Positions 13,386 through 24,751 of a stretch of DNA of 64,000 bases are shown piece after piece (position 1 is the stretch's first letter; every line of letters begins with the position of its first letter). Origin of the DNA: Blastomyces gilchristii SLH14081 (lineage: Eukaryota > Ascomycota > Eurotiomycetes > Onygenales > Ajellomycetaceae). The notes below the pieces were generated by a model. It was not told the DNA's origin and did no database searches. It saw only the letters and a list, made by a program, of their open reading frames with translations. The stretch spans positions 3,551,344 to 3,615,343 of the forward strand of contig NW_003101681.1 in NCBI RefSeq assembly GCF_000003855.2, read 5' to 3'. A program made the translations under genes and the position numbers.

Positions 13386-13754
13386 AGCCCCGGTGGCCGA
13401 ATGGTTAATGCGGCCACCCGGTAGCGCCTTGGCGTGGGAAACCAAGGCGTGTGGGTTCGAAACCCGCAGGGGATACATTAAATCCGGAACCCAAGCACCT
13501 CAGGTTCCTAATAAATACAGAGGTGTTCAAATCGCTTCAATAAATCACTCTATGTTCCTGGGCTGGGAAGTTATTATTACATGTATCTAATTGTCACTCC
13601 TTTGTATTTCCTATGTTCTTGTTATCTTGGCGTGGTCTCAACACCTGTATTTCCTCCTGTATAATCAACACTTGACCTGTATTTAACATCACGCAAGGAC
13701 TCATCATACGCTCCGCTTGCATATGAGTATAATGAAAGAATAATAATAATAATA
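13386..13754 (+). mobile_element. SINE-2, best preserved tRNA-derived SINE
   Basis: Head begins GCCCCGGTGGCCGAATGG; the A-box region is followed by a stem-loop CGCCTTGG...CCAAGGCG, the B-box GGGTTCGAAACCC near 13452, a non-coding body and an (AAT)n tail. Perfect 15-bp duplication AGTTACTAATATATA at 13371-13385 and 13755-13769. Many intact CG, CC and GG sites in the middle of heavily mutated Gypsy-2 sequence show that it either arrived late or escapes RIP because of its short length. The 65-codon open frame over its head recurs in other copies only because the SINE recurs. Confidence 0.94.
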
Positions 13755-14849
13755 AGTTACTAATATATATGAATTCTTTATTCAACAGATCATTGAGTGT
13801 CTTTTAAAGAAGAAGAAGTTCATCTCAGAACATATTATCAAGAGAGTCTTATAACAGTTCAGAATTGTTATCATTCTTTTTCTCTAACTTAATACTGTGA
13901 TTCACTTCAGAATCTTATAAGAGAGATATATTTATAATATTATCTTGTCAGAAGATATCTAGATATTCATGATATTATTGAGAGAGTTTTATATAAGAAT
14001 CTGTTATTATAACACAGAATAATTTTTCTAGAGTCTTTTTAATATTAGTCAAACTGACAAAATAGATTGTCATATAATCTTACTATCAGTGACTTCTTTT
14101 TTAGAGTATTTTATACATATTGACAGAGATCTGTGTCAGATTCATGATCTTGTGAATATTATCTTCATGAATTTTATCATTGTTAGAGAATATCAAGCTT
14201 CTGTTTTAAGTGTTTAATAAGATATGTTATTCAGATAGTCAGGCAAGTTCTAACATAAGATTATAATCAAGATTATTAACTTCATATGTATAGATATCTT
14301 CATGTTAATATTCTCTCATATCTATGATCAACTTTATCATGTAATGAGTATAAATGTCTTTTGAATCATCAAATTCTGTGAGAAGTCAGAGTTTTGATAA
14401 GAGAATACATTGAAGATTATGATATCTTACAACTGAAGATTTTATCATTGCATACTGACATAGACTGCTGTCTATCATAACTTTCATATTATACATGTTA
14501 TCAATCACAGTAGATACAAGAATTGCATTCATTGTCATTTTCTCTTCAAATTATTATCATTTAATCTCTTTAAGCTTCTATTTATGAATTTGAATCAAAG
14601 CTAATCTTTTTTTTATTTCACTGAGACATTCTTATAGTTATTTTCTGAATCTTTCTCTAATATAATGTGATTGATGCAGACAGACACTGATTTATTCTTT
14701 GAATGAGAAGACACTGATCTTTCTCTTAAGAGTGAAGATATATAGATTGATTGATAGTTGAAAGCAATGTGTTCTAATCAGTTACAGTTGATATACACTT
14801 CATATTAATATTAATCAGTGACTTCTTCAGAAGTGATTTCAGAGACTCA

Positions 14850-15900
14850 GAAGCCTGTTCAGACAGTGAAGACTCTTACTTATATATAGATATTCAAGTC
14901 TACTCAGTTCATAGCATCTGCATCATTGTTGTTATTCTTCAGCACAGATATATAAGTGACTGAAATATAATATTTTCTATCACTGTTCTGTATACTCTTG
15001 AGCTTGATAAGATAATCATTCAATATTCAGAGCTGTGTGTAGAAGTCTTCATAAGTCTGATCTTCATCTACACTTATAAGAATCTGTAAGAGTTTGAAAG
15101 TCAATGTCTTCTTAAGCATGCTAATCTTTATTTAATTCTCTCAAGATTGATTATCTGCTTCTAAAATCTTGATATTAAAGTCAGGAATAAATATTGTAAG
15201 AGAAGTATTTCTCTGTTAAATACTCTGTAATCAATCTAATACTTTCTGTTATATAACAGTGTCTCAGAACAGAATATCAAGATGTTTAATAATGTTATCA
15301 GGCATTAATAATACTGATTCACATGCTTTGATTTATGAATGAAACTTCTGTTTCACATGATTCTTCAATCATTCATTGATATATCAATCTTGATTGATTA
15401 ATGAACTGATGACATCTTCATCTATACTCAGTTTTATAAGCATTTCCATTCTCTATAATGAGTAGAGAGTGAGATTGAAAGTATTGAAATATATAAGAGT
15501 ATTTAAGTGTTTCTTCAGTGCTTTTATATTTGATTCTGTAGATGTTGAAATCACATGAGTTAATTATTGAATCTCTTCATATTGAAGTTGTTGAGTTGCA
15601 TGCATATCAGCTATTTATTATTATTGTAATTTCAATATTACTTCAAGTCACTGTGATATCATGTCTATGCTCATGTTTGAGAGTTTCATATTATTATTAG
15701 ACATGATTATATTGATTATTAGATGTGTAATTATATGAATATCTTATACATCTGAGATCAGAACTCTCAGATCTTTCACTGATATTCTCTTTATAAGATC
15801 TTATTACAGAGTCAGAGTAACTAGTGAGCAAGCTTCTATCTGAGAACTTAATATTCACTTTAACTGATTGTTTCTCTTTCTTACATGTCATTACATGTTC
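14850..15900 (-). pseudogene. Gypsy-2 gag remnant
   Basis: Minus-strand reading shows a long alpha-helical gag-like chain (for example the stretch around 15060-14990 followed by DADAMNWVDLN near 14910, of the 'DAMD' type seen before zinc knuckles of fungal Gypsy gag). The start aligns with 63440-63670, where a second family member begins. Not functional. Confidence 0.6.
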
Positions 15901-15985
15901 AGATATCTCTCAATAAATAATTATTTCTAATGAGAAGATGATATGTGAATAATCATTTCTAATAAGATGATGAACATTTTTCTAG

Positions 15986-16249
15986 TGTAAGAGGCCTACA
16001 CTGAATAGATTGATATGATATTAATAGGTCTTATATAACAAAGAAAAAAACATTAGAGAAGAAAAGAAAGAGAAAGTGTAGAAATTGACAATCAGAGTGA
16101 ATATTTATACATGTATGTAGTAGTGTACACAGTGAAGCTTCGGGGTGGAAGAATCTATACATGTTCATAGCAGCTGAGGATCGGCAATCAAGAATGGCCA
16201 AGAATCAGAGTGTGTGTGTTCAAGAGTGAAGTGGAAGAATCTATGAAGT
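15986..16249 (-). repeat. Gypsy-2 right LTR, part 1 (interrupted by Gypsy-1)
   Basis: Aligns with 10262 onward; it is the inner portion of the 5' LTR of the minus-strand element. The remainder lies at 23493-23563. In contrast to the left LTR, its first bases are mutated (CCTACACTGAATAG versus CCTACGCCGAATAG). Confidence 0.88.
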
Positions 16250-16507
16250 TGTAAGAAATCCCGCTCCTCGCGGATTCTTTACCTCTATTCCTATCTCTCA
16301 TATAATCAATAGGGCTAGCAGCCCTTGGCTACACACAACTATATAGACTGAAGTTCGCGAATACTATTCATAACTCAGCTTGAATGCTATTATACATTTA
16401 ATCTCTATATTTTATCTTTCTACTGTGAGTACTTCTAGTAGTTAATAATATATATTATATCAAGCTGTAAATACCTGAATAATCATCTGTGAGCACTTAT
16501 TCTTATA
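16250..16507 (+). repeat. Gypsy-1 5' LTR (258 bp)
   Basis: Begins TGTAAGAAATCCCGCTCCTC and ends TTCTTATA (CA of the terminus mutated to TA). Its outer 5' edge keeps CCCGCTCCTCGCGG, which is mutated in the right LTR; its inner 3' edge is mutated where the right LTR is intact. Confidence 0.92.
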
Positions 16508-18179
16508 TTTCAAGCTCAGTCAGTCAGCAACTGCTCATTATAACTGAAAGAACTAGAAACTTGTATACTTCAATCTCTGCAAACTCTACTGCAGACACTC
16601 AGAAGCAGTCACTTGAATTATGAATAATCTTTATAAAAGAAGTCTCAGAGAACTTATCAATCACTTATAGAATATCATTCTCTGTATCTGTGATAGAGAA
16701 ATTCTTCAAACTCATGAATGAATCAATCTCAGTGAAGAATATTTTTAAGTATCTTTCACAGAATCAAGCTATTTTTCTATAAGAAATGCTTACTGTCTGT
16801 AAACACTCTTAAATCAAGTCTCTAGACATAATCTTCAGAGACATCTATAAACTGAAAAGAAACTTTCTTAAGCTGTAATTACTTAAGATCACTTATCAAA
16901 TCACAATCTATAAACACTTTTATAAGTTTGTATTTGAAATTGACTCACAAGCTCAGCTATATAATATATAAGATGAAGAAGCTGTTATCTATATAATAAC
17001 AGATCTCTATTACACTGAAGTCAAGAACTGACTGAATTATCTGGAGAATGATTATAAGAGATTTCACTGATCTATTCTTAAGATCTATTTAGAGAATAAG
17101 TTGAAGAACTCTGTAAGCTGAATAGAGAACATCTGAGTCATAATCATTAATATTAGAAAAAGAGATGAGAAATCTGATGAAGACTACTCACAGTGCTTTA
17201 TAAAATTATAGTGTGAACTGAGATCTGTGAAAACAGAACTCTGAAACAAGATCTGAATAATGATATTTATAAAAAGACTGAATAGAGACATGCAGAACAA
17301 GCTCATTGAGTAAGACTCTAAGCTCTTAACTCTGAAGAAACTGATGACTCTTATTCATCACTTATAAATCACTGTAAGAGTCATAGACTTATGAAGAGTG
17401 AATCACTGATCAGCTGTGTAAGAATCAGAATAACAGAGAACAGATTTGTTAGAAAAAGATAATAAGATATAGAGAGATTCATATCTGACTGCTGAGCAGA
17501 GAGAGAGAGCTTTATAAGCTTCTATGAACAGAGTGTATAACAGAGAGATTAAGAAAAAGAGACTCTACTTCATCTATTCTAAATCAGAATATCTCTGTAC
17601 AAACTATTCAGACAAATCAAAATAGAAATTTAAGAAGTTATAGACAGAGTCAGTAACAGCCTTCTTAAGAGTCTTAAAGCTGACACCTGAATCTGTTACT
17701 CTTTCAATGAAAATACTTATTTACAGAGAGAGATTATACTGCAGTGTTACTGCTCTGTAAGTATGAAAAGTATTGATGAACTCAGAATCTCAGATTACTA
17801 TAATGTCTCTAAAGCTTACAGAGTGAATGAGCTGAAAGATGAAAACTGAGAATCTGCTCTTATAATAAGCAGAGTATAAGAACTCAGATCTGAGAGCTGA
17901 GAGACTTATAAGAATCATCTTTGAATTACAAGATCTCTCTGAAATCTGAAGAAGATTTATAGAAACTATGATTATCATACACATCACAGATAACATATAC
18001 TTGAGACTTGTATAACTTCAAAGATATAATCTGCATATAGCTGTTCATAAGTCAGGTTTATACTTTCAATCAGTGTTAATAGACTCACTTATAGAGATAG
18101 AATCAGTTAATACTGTAGAGTTAATTAGAGAAGACAAGCTCATCTATATAATAGCTTTATAAGTGTCTGAGAATCTTAT

Positions 18180-19700
18180 GATTATGAAAACTGAGCTTCA
18201 GATTTCAGAGAAATATCAAGATCTCACAGAGATGTTTAGCTCAGTAAAGATAGCTAAGCTTTCTTCTTATTATAAGAAGAATCTGATAATAAATTTAATA
18301 GAAGAGCAGAAACTCTTCTGAGAACTAATCTATAAGCTGTCTTATTATAAGACAGAGGTCTTACAGATCTATATGAAGAAGAATCTGAAGAATGACTTTA
18401 TTCAATCTTCACAGATCTCTGTAGAAGCCTCTGTGATATTCATGAAGAAGAAGAATAAAGATCTTAGATTATGTATAGACTATTATAATCTGAACTTCAA
18501 GATAATAAAGAGCTGCTACTCTCTGTCTCTGATTAAGAATGTGATTAATCATCTTATAGAAGCTGTCATATTCACATAACTGAATATAATTAATATATAT
18601 ACACAGCTGTAAATACAGTCTGAGAATGAATAAAAGACTGTCTTTAAAACTGTACTGAGATTATTTGAATATCTAGTAATATCTTTTGATCTGATTAATA
18701 TTCTCACAGTATTTCAGTCTTTTATTAATAAAACACTTTATATATATCTGAATATCTTTATAATAATATATCTGAATAATATGATGATATACTCTGTGAA
18801 GAAGAAAGAACACACTGAGTATATACAAAGTGTGTTGAAGATCTTAGATAAGATAGAACTGTATATTAAGCTTATAAAGTATAACTTCAATATCTGTTAG
18901 ATTAATTTTCTAGAATATATAATCACTGCAGATGATATTCAGATAAAATCTTCACAGATTAAGACTATTCTATTATAATCAGAGTTAACTAGTATTTATA
19001 AGATTCAGATCTTTCTGAGCTTTGTGAATTTCTATAGATGATTTATCTTTACATTTATAAGAATCTTCTTAACTCTTATAGACATGCTGAAGAATGAAAA
19101 TAAGAAGAAGTTATTCTGTGAATAAAGAATGAAAAGATTATTAAGAAGAGAGAACTGTAAGAACTTTCTTATTTCAGAAGCTTACAGAGTCTTTATAAGA
19201 TTGAAATAGATATTCATAGATACAGTGATACTGTTTCACTTTAATCTCTTACTCTTAACTAGATTAAAGACAGATGTCTTCTTGTTTATAATTTCAGAAA
19301 TAGTCTTACAACTACAGTTAAATAAGAACTAAATTTCAGTGATCTTTTTCTTACAGAAGATGTAATCTACAGAGATTAACTATAGTATTTATAATCAGAA
19401 GCTTCTTATAATAGTGAAATTCTTCTGTTACTGATATCACTACTTTAAGAACCTTGTAACAGTAATTACTATTAGAACTGATCATGATAGCTTATAACAG
19501 TTTACTTTAATTAAGAAACTCTTGCAGTAGCAGGTTTACTGAGCTCAGAGACTGAGTGAGTTCTGATTCAAGATAGATATATCAAGAAAACTAAGAACTC
19601 AGCAGATGAACTCTCTTACAGATCAGACTATATAGAGACCAGAATAACAGACATAGAGAGCTAGAGAAGACAGAAAGCTTCACAGAATGCTTAATTGAGT
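18180..19700 (+). pseudogene. Gypsy-1 reverse transcriptase / RNase H remnant
   Basis: An open segment 18373-18579 carries the RT fingers and palm motif LRLCIDYYNLN (canonical LRxCVDYRxLN) near 18460. The active-site box reads IIIYLNNMMIYS near 18766, so both catalytic Asp codons are now Asn. RNase H follows to about 19700. Stops interrupt every region. Confidence 0.88.
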
Positions 19701-20039
19701 GTTGTAAAGAGATTGACTGAAGAGTCTCTTAATTCTCTATAAGAGAAGAAGAAAGAGAGAGAGAAGAAGCCTGTACAACTACTCTCTATAACACTGAGAG
19801 TCAATACTCTGAGAATCTTTACAAGAATTCTTGAAGAGAGTATCTATAATCTGAAGAATTTACATGCTTTGAGAAGTATTACAGAAGACCTGATGTAAGA
19901 AGAAACAGAGTATAAGTCTTTATAAGATCTTCTATTCAGATTGTCTAAACTGCAACTGAAGAATGAATATGCTCAGTATATTTAGAAACTGCTTATAGCA
20001 GAGATCAACTCTGTAGAAATAAAGAATTGAAGAGACTTA

Positions 20040-21360
20040 AATAGTCTCTTGTGAAGAGAGAACTGAATTTATGTATCTATGAATGAGTTTCTATATATAG
20101 AACTTATTAAAAGATATCATGACTCTTCTCTAACAGGTTATTTTACAGATACTAAAACTTATAAGTTGCTTGTAAGAAAATACTTCTGACTGAAGATACA
20201 AGAACTTATAAAGAAGATAGTAAATTCTTATACTATTTATCAGAATTCACAGATAATGCAGTTCAGATTATATGAAGAACTTACTTCTCTATTCATCTCA
20301 TAGAAATCTTGAGAACAGCTAGAAATGAATACTCTTATAAGTCTTTCTGAAAGCAAGAACATATATAATACCTGTTTTAACAGTGTGTCAGTGATAGTGA
20401 ATTACTTTATTAAGATGACACACTTTATACTCATCTGCAAGAACTTGAAGTCAAAGAATTTAACTCATATCTTCATTTATAATATGATTCAGTTGTATGA
20501 ATTGTCTGTGAATATTATCTCAGATAGAGAATTAATCTTCACAGAAGAGTTCTGATCTGATCTGATAACTATACTGAAGATCTCATGAGATCTAAGCATG
20601 ACTTTTTATCAATAGACAGATAATCAGATAGAATGTCTGATGAGTATATTAAAACAGTATCTATAATACTTTATTAATTATAATCAGAATGACTGAGTGT
20701 ATTGATTATTACTCACAGAGTTCATATACAACAACTTAAAGTATATCAGTACAGATAAAACTCTCTTTGAGATACTTACTAAAACTTATCTGCAGATGAT
20801 CTTGATAAATCTGTGAGAGTATACTATAGAGTGTGATGATGTCTGTGAACAGGCTGAGAGAATTCAGAAGATTCAGAAGAAAGTCTGTAAATTATTGAGA
20901 AAGACTTAAGAGTATTAGAAGAGATACTATGACTTTAAGTATATTATAAAGAGTTTTAAGAAAGATGATAGAGTCTGACTAAGTCTAGAAAACATCATCA
21001 TATAAAGATCTAGTAAGAAGCTGAATCTCTTATAAACAGAGTCTTATAAGATTATAAAGAAAGTTAGCTCACAGTTCTATAGATTAAAACTATCACCTGA
21101 GTTACAGATATACAATGTTTTTCATATCTCTTTACTTTATAAATATAAGAAATTCTTAGAAGAGAACTCTGTAACTCATCACTCTATCTATGAAGTACTA
21201 GAGAATAAAAGAGAATATCAGATTAAAGAGATTATTAACTCAGAGAAGTGAGATTATGAGCTCTGATTCAAGGTTCAGTGATAAGAGTATTCTAATAAGA
21301 TGAATAAGTTCACTTAAGAATCATTTAAACAGATAAGATATCTGTAGAAGCTGAGATATG
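20040..21360 (+). pseudogene. Gypsy-1 integrase and chromodomain remnant
   Basis: Open stretch 20325-20555 matches the integrase catalytic core (MTHFILICKNL, FIYNMIQLYELSVNIISDR; the canonical form is 'khf...vsDrg..F'). After the integrase C-terminal part, a chromodomain-like stretch at about 21185-21350 reads EIINSEKW...FKVQW.EYS, as in chromoviruses, which use it to target heterochromatin (family knowledge). Confidence 0.8.
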
Positions 21361-23234
21361 ACTTTCATACTGTGAATTCTGATAAGTCAGAATAATATAA
21401 TCTTCACTAAGAATCTGATTATAATAAAGATATTAACACTGTCATTTGTAAGTTCTAGTCTATAAGATAATAAGTTTCTACTGAGATAAACAGTCTGTAG
21501 TATATATAAGAGAAGAAGAAATTATACTCTCATTAAAGCTAAAAAATAAGAAAATAAAAACAGAACTGTGAACACAATTTAGAGATTAATAAAGAAAAAA
21601 TAAAGAAAACTTAAATCTATATTCTTAATATCTGTAATACTCAATCTTCTCACAACTACTAATTTTCTTCTTCAAAGAAGTAGAGAGTATTATACTCATA
21701 ATACAGATAATAATTACATTTGATATAAAGACTGTCAGAAATGCACAGACTTCAGAGAAGCTGAATATCAGAGTATATACAGTTACAGCAGAATCTTGAG
21801 AGCTGATTATCTGTATATGTGATCAGATATCTCTCACAAAGCTGTATTCACTTTCTCAGTTATGCTGAAGTATTCAGCCTGAAAATAATTGAGATATAGA
21901 GAGAGAGCTCATCTGTTCAGATTAACTTCTATCATGAATTCATGATATTTGTATTGTCTTAATTATCTGAATTTTATAAGTATCTGAGAATTTATCTCTT
22001 ATTAACAATGAGATTGCAGAAATGCACTGCAGTGTGAAAATCATTGATGAGAAACCTAGACATATTCACATTTGCCTGATTGAAGATTGTGTAAGCAGAA
22101 GAGAGGTGATTGTAGATCTGCAGAATCACAGAAGACACTGACAATACTGAGAGCTTTGTAAGAACTGTCAGCTAGAATCTGTAAGAAATTACTTATAAGA
22201 AGACTTACAGCAAAGAAGAAGACTGTGCTGCTTGAAGTCAGAAACTGGTCTGAAGAAGGCATGAGATTGACTGCTGGTCTGAAGATCAGATGCAGTGACA
22301 GCACTGAGAAAGATGAAGACACAGTTGTGAACAGTGATGTTCCTGCTTTATCAGTCAGTAAAAAGTGATTAGAGAAGTTATAGAAACACTTATAAGAAGC
22401 TCAGCAGTAGTCAGACATTGTTTATAAAGATATTGAAATTAAAAAAATTTTTATTCTTGAGAAGTTCTTGAATTAATATATGAATATTGTTAGAAACACT
22501 CTCTCTCTATTATCTGAATGAATACACTTTACAGATGAATGAGAATACTTATAGTTTATAAGATGAGAGCTGTTACAGAAAAAGAGAAAAGAAGATGAGA
22601 TTCTATAAACAGATCTGAGATATTTATACTACTCTAGAGAGATTTACTTACACTGTAAATGATCTCATGAAACAGTCAGATTACTTTAGTAAATAAGAGT
22701 AATTATGAATTACAGGTCTGAATCTTTCTATATAACTATAAAGAGTGATTGCAGACTGTGAATATCTTGATTCTACAATTCTACAGAGTTAATGAAAGAA
22801 TGAAAAATTCCTCACAATTCTACAGTATCAAAGAACAATGATTTATAAGAATAAGTGAAAAATCAACTCATAAATACTTCTCTTTAATGAGAATAATCTC
22901 ATAGAGAGTGATTTATCTGTGAGATGAATCTATATAATAATTATACAAGAATTTTATGAAAATGATTGAGAGTCAACTGAAACTCTTCTATATAAAAGAT
23001 ATGAGATGAATCTATGTAATAGTCAGAGAAGAATCTGTAGATTACAAAGAATCTCACAGAATAAGAAACTGAGTGATAGACTCTTTTCTCTTCACAGTAA
23101 CAAGGAATTTTTCCTCACTGAGATTTTTTATAGATATGAAGGATTTTTAGTGAGTATCACTGCAGTGCTGAGCTGATTCTATAAAGTCACTCAGTGAAAG
23201 ACTTCATAGATGAAGTCTTAGAGAGAAGAAGATA

Positions 23235-23492
23235 TATAAGAAATTCTGCTTCTCACAGATTCTTTACCTCTATTTCTATCTCTTATATAATTAATAAAGC
23301 TAGTGACTCTTGACTACACATAACTATATAGACTGAAGTTCATGAATACTATTCATAACTCAGCTTGAATGCTATTATATATTTAATCTCTACATTTTAT
23401 CTTTCTATCATGAGTACTTTTAGTAGTTAACAGTATATATCACGCCAAGCTGCAAATACCTGAATAATCGCCTGCGAGCACTTATTCTTACA
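23235..23492 (+). repeat. Gypsy-1 3' LTR (258 bp)
   Basis: Begins TATAAGAAATTCTGC (TG mutated to TA) and ends TTCTTACA. The last 60 bases, with CACGCCAAGCTGC and CGCCTGCGAGC, are unmutated while the same positions of the 5' LTR are mutated. Confidence 0.92.
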
Positions 23493-23563
23493 GAAGTGAA
23501 GCAGAAGAATCTATGAAGTGTAACAGAATAGTCTATATAATTGATCAGGCGCAGCCCGCCACA
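23493..23563 (-). repeat. Gypsy-2 right LTR, part 2
   Basis: Outer end of the Gypsy-2 right LTR after the Gypsy-1 insertion. Its last bases GGCGCAGCCCGCCACA are unmutated, whereas the matching end of the left LTR reads GATGCAGCCTGTCACA. The first ~25 bases repeat the sequence left of Gypsy-1 (GAAGTG..AGAAGAATCTATGAAGT), more than the 5-bp duplication explains. Confidence 0.85.
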
Positions 23564-23568
23564 GTTAC

Positions 23569-24632
23569 TTTCTTAAATAATATCAAAGATCAATTATGTA
23601 AGAATCTATCAACTAATTTAGTCTTGAAAAACATGTATTATAAAGTGATGTAAGAGAGAAAATATTATTTATTCATACTTAAAGATAATCTTTTATTCTT
23701 TGTTAATAATTATCTCTGTATTACACAGATCTTAGCAGAAGATCTCATTCACTTATATTATATTACTGCTGAACACTCTGATCTTCATTAAATAGAAGAT
23801 ATTATACCCTGATTCTTTCTCTTATTTCATACTTATAAATGAATTCTTGATTACATATTATATTATCTCAATTGTTAACTATCTAAGCTGTTAAATCACT
23901 TTCAGTGAGAGAAATTATATCTTATCTCATCTCTGAAAGAATCATTTGAGATTGTGTCAATTAATTTTATTACTGAATTGCTGATAAGTAACAACTATAA
24001 TATAATACTGACAGTTACAGATAAATTCTTAAAAGCTGTTATTCTAATTACAGAGTAAGAGAAATGAGATACTCTGTAGTGAGTAAAAGAGTTCTACAGA
24101 GAAGTAGACTGCTATTAACAGCTCTCACTAATAATTATCTCAAATAGAGATCTAAAATTCACATTATAATTCTAAAAGAGTATTTTTTAACAGATGAGAA
24201 TTAAGAGCTGAATAATAACTGTTTATAATTCTCATTCAAATGATCAGAGTAAGTGAATAAATCTCACTATTAAAATTACTTTACAAGTGCTTCTCATAGA
24301 CAAGTATGAATTATCTTGAAGAACTCTACTCAATCAGGTGAAAAGAGCTTTGAACTCAGTAGCTACTTACTCAGTGATAGTCTCTTCATTTGAATTACTT
24401 ATGAGAGTGAAGCTGAGATAGCTGCTGCTGAGAAATAAAGAAAACTGAGCAGATATAGCTGAATTCATCACAATCTGTAATACAGTATAATGAGATGCTC
24501 TAGAGTTATATACTCTTATGAAAGCTAAAATGACTGAATTCTTTGACTGCTTTTATACTCAATCAGTTATCAAGATAAGAAACTTTATCTTTCTTAATCT
24601 AGCCTGCAAGAATGAGAAAGAATATGTTATTC
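23569..24632 (+). pseudogene. Gypsy-3 integrase remnant
   Basis: Continuation of Gypsy-3 after the Gypsy-2 insertion. Readable motifs: SINFITELL...NIILTVTDKFLKAVILI near 23965-24045, SNRDLKF (from DRD.kF) near 24145, and the C-terminal part to about 24600. Ends sharply at the GC-normal SGT1 island. Confidence 0.8.
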
Positions 24633-24751
24633 CCCTCGCTTCATCGCGCGGATGGCTTGGTCTGTCGGCTCATGGTTCGACAACGATTCATTTAAATAGA
24701 CAGAGAGCAAGAGATTATTACCGAACAAATCAACCAATGAGTAATTCAGTT

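Larger units (their letters stand above)
16250..23492 (+). mobile_element. Gypsy-1: full-length chromovirus-type Ty3/Gypsy element, 7.24 kb
   Basis: Two 258-bp LTRs (16250-16507 and 23235-23492), 5-bp duplication GAAGT on both sides (16245-16249 and 23493-23497) and a polypurine stretch AGAGAGAAGAAGA just before the right LTR. Plus-strand pol contains RT, RNase H, integrase and a C-terminal chromodomain. All frames carry stops from G-to-A and C-to-T changes. It is the innermost element of the nest. Confidence 0.95.
10262..23563 (-). mobile_element. Gypsy-2: Ty3/Gypsy element on the minus strand, split by SINE-2 and Gypsy-1
   Basis: Bounded by 308-bp LTRs and a perfect 5-bp duplication GTTAC (10257-10261 and 23564-23568). 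Coding order runs right to left: gag about 15900-14850, RT around 13100-12600 (an open fragment at 12870-13088 carries the region after the YLDD box), RNase H then integrase to about 10700. The minus-strand polypurine tract GAAAGAAGGGAAC lies at 10574-10586, next to the left LTR, confirming orientation. The right LTR is split by Gypsy-1. All frames broken. Confidence 0.9.
5979..24632 (+). mobile_element. Gypsy-3: truncated Ty3/Gypsy element interrupted by MITE-B and Gypsy-2
   Basis: Outermost layer of the nest. Plus-strand gag lies roughly 6160-7300; a protease-like CIDTDAIIS (DTG mutated) near 7535; RT with VYINNIIIFS (YxDD mutated) at about 9240-9269; RNase H and linker to 10256. Integrase continues after Gypsy-2 from 23569 to about 24600 (INFITELL...ILTVTDKF near 23965-24030). 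The junction sequence GTTAC duplicated around Gypsy-2 shows the two halves were contiguous. Neither LTR is visible: the left end abuts the Copia-1 LTR and the right end stops abruptly at the SGT1 island. Thoroughly mutated. Confidence 0.85.

Noticed and set aside
13386..13480. Functional tRNA gene
   Set aside because: A- and B-boxes are present but the acceptor ends do not pair properly, and target duplications plus an (AAT)n tail show a SINE.
13393..13590. Recurring small protein frame (MAEWLMRPPGS...) at 2008, 13393 and 46713-47141
   Set aside because: It overlies the tRNA-like head of the SINE copies; it repeats because the SINE repeats, and the frame is not under visible coding constraint.
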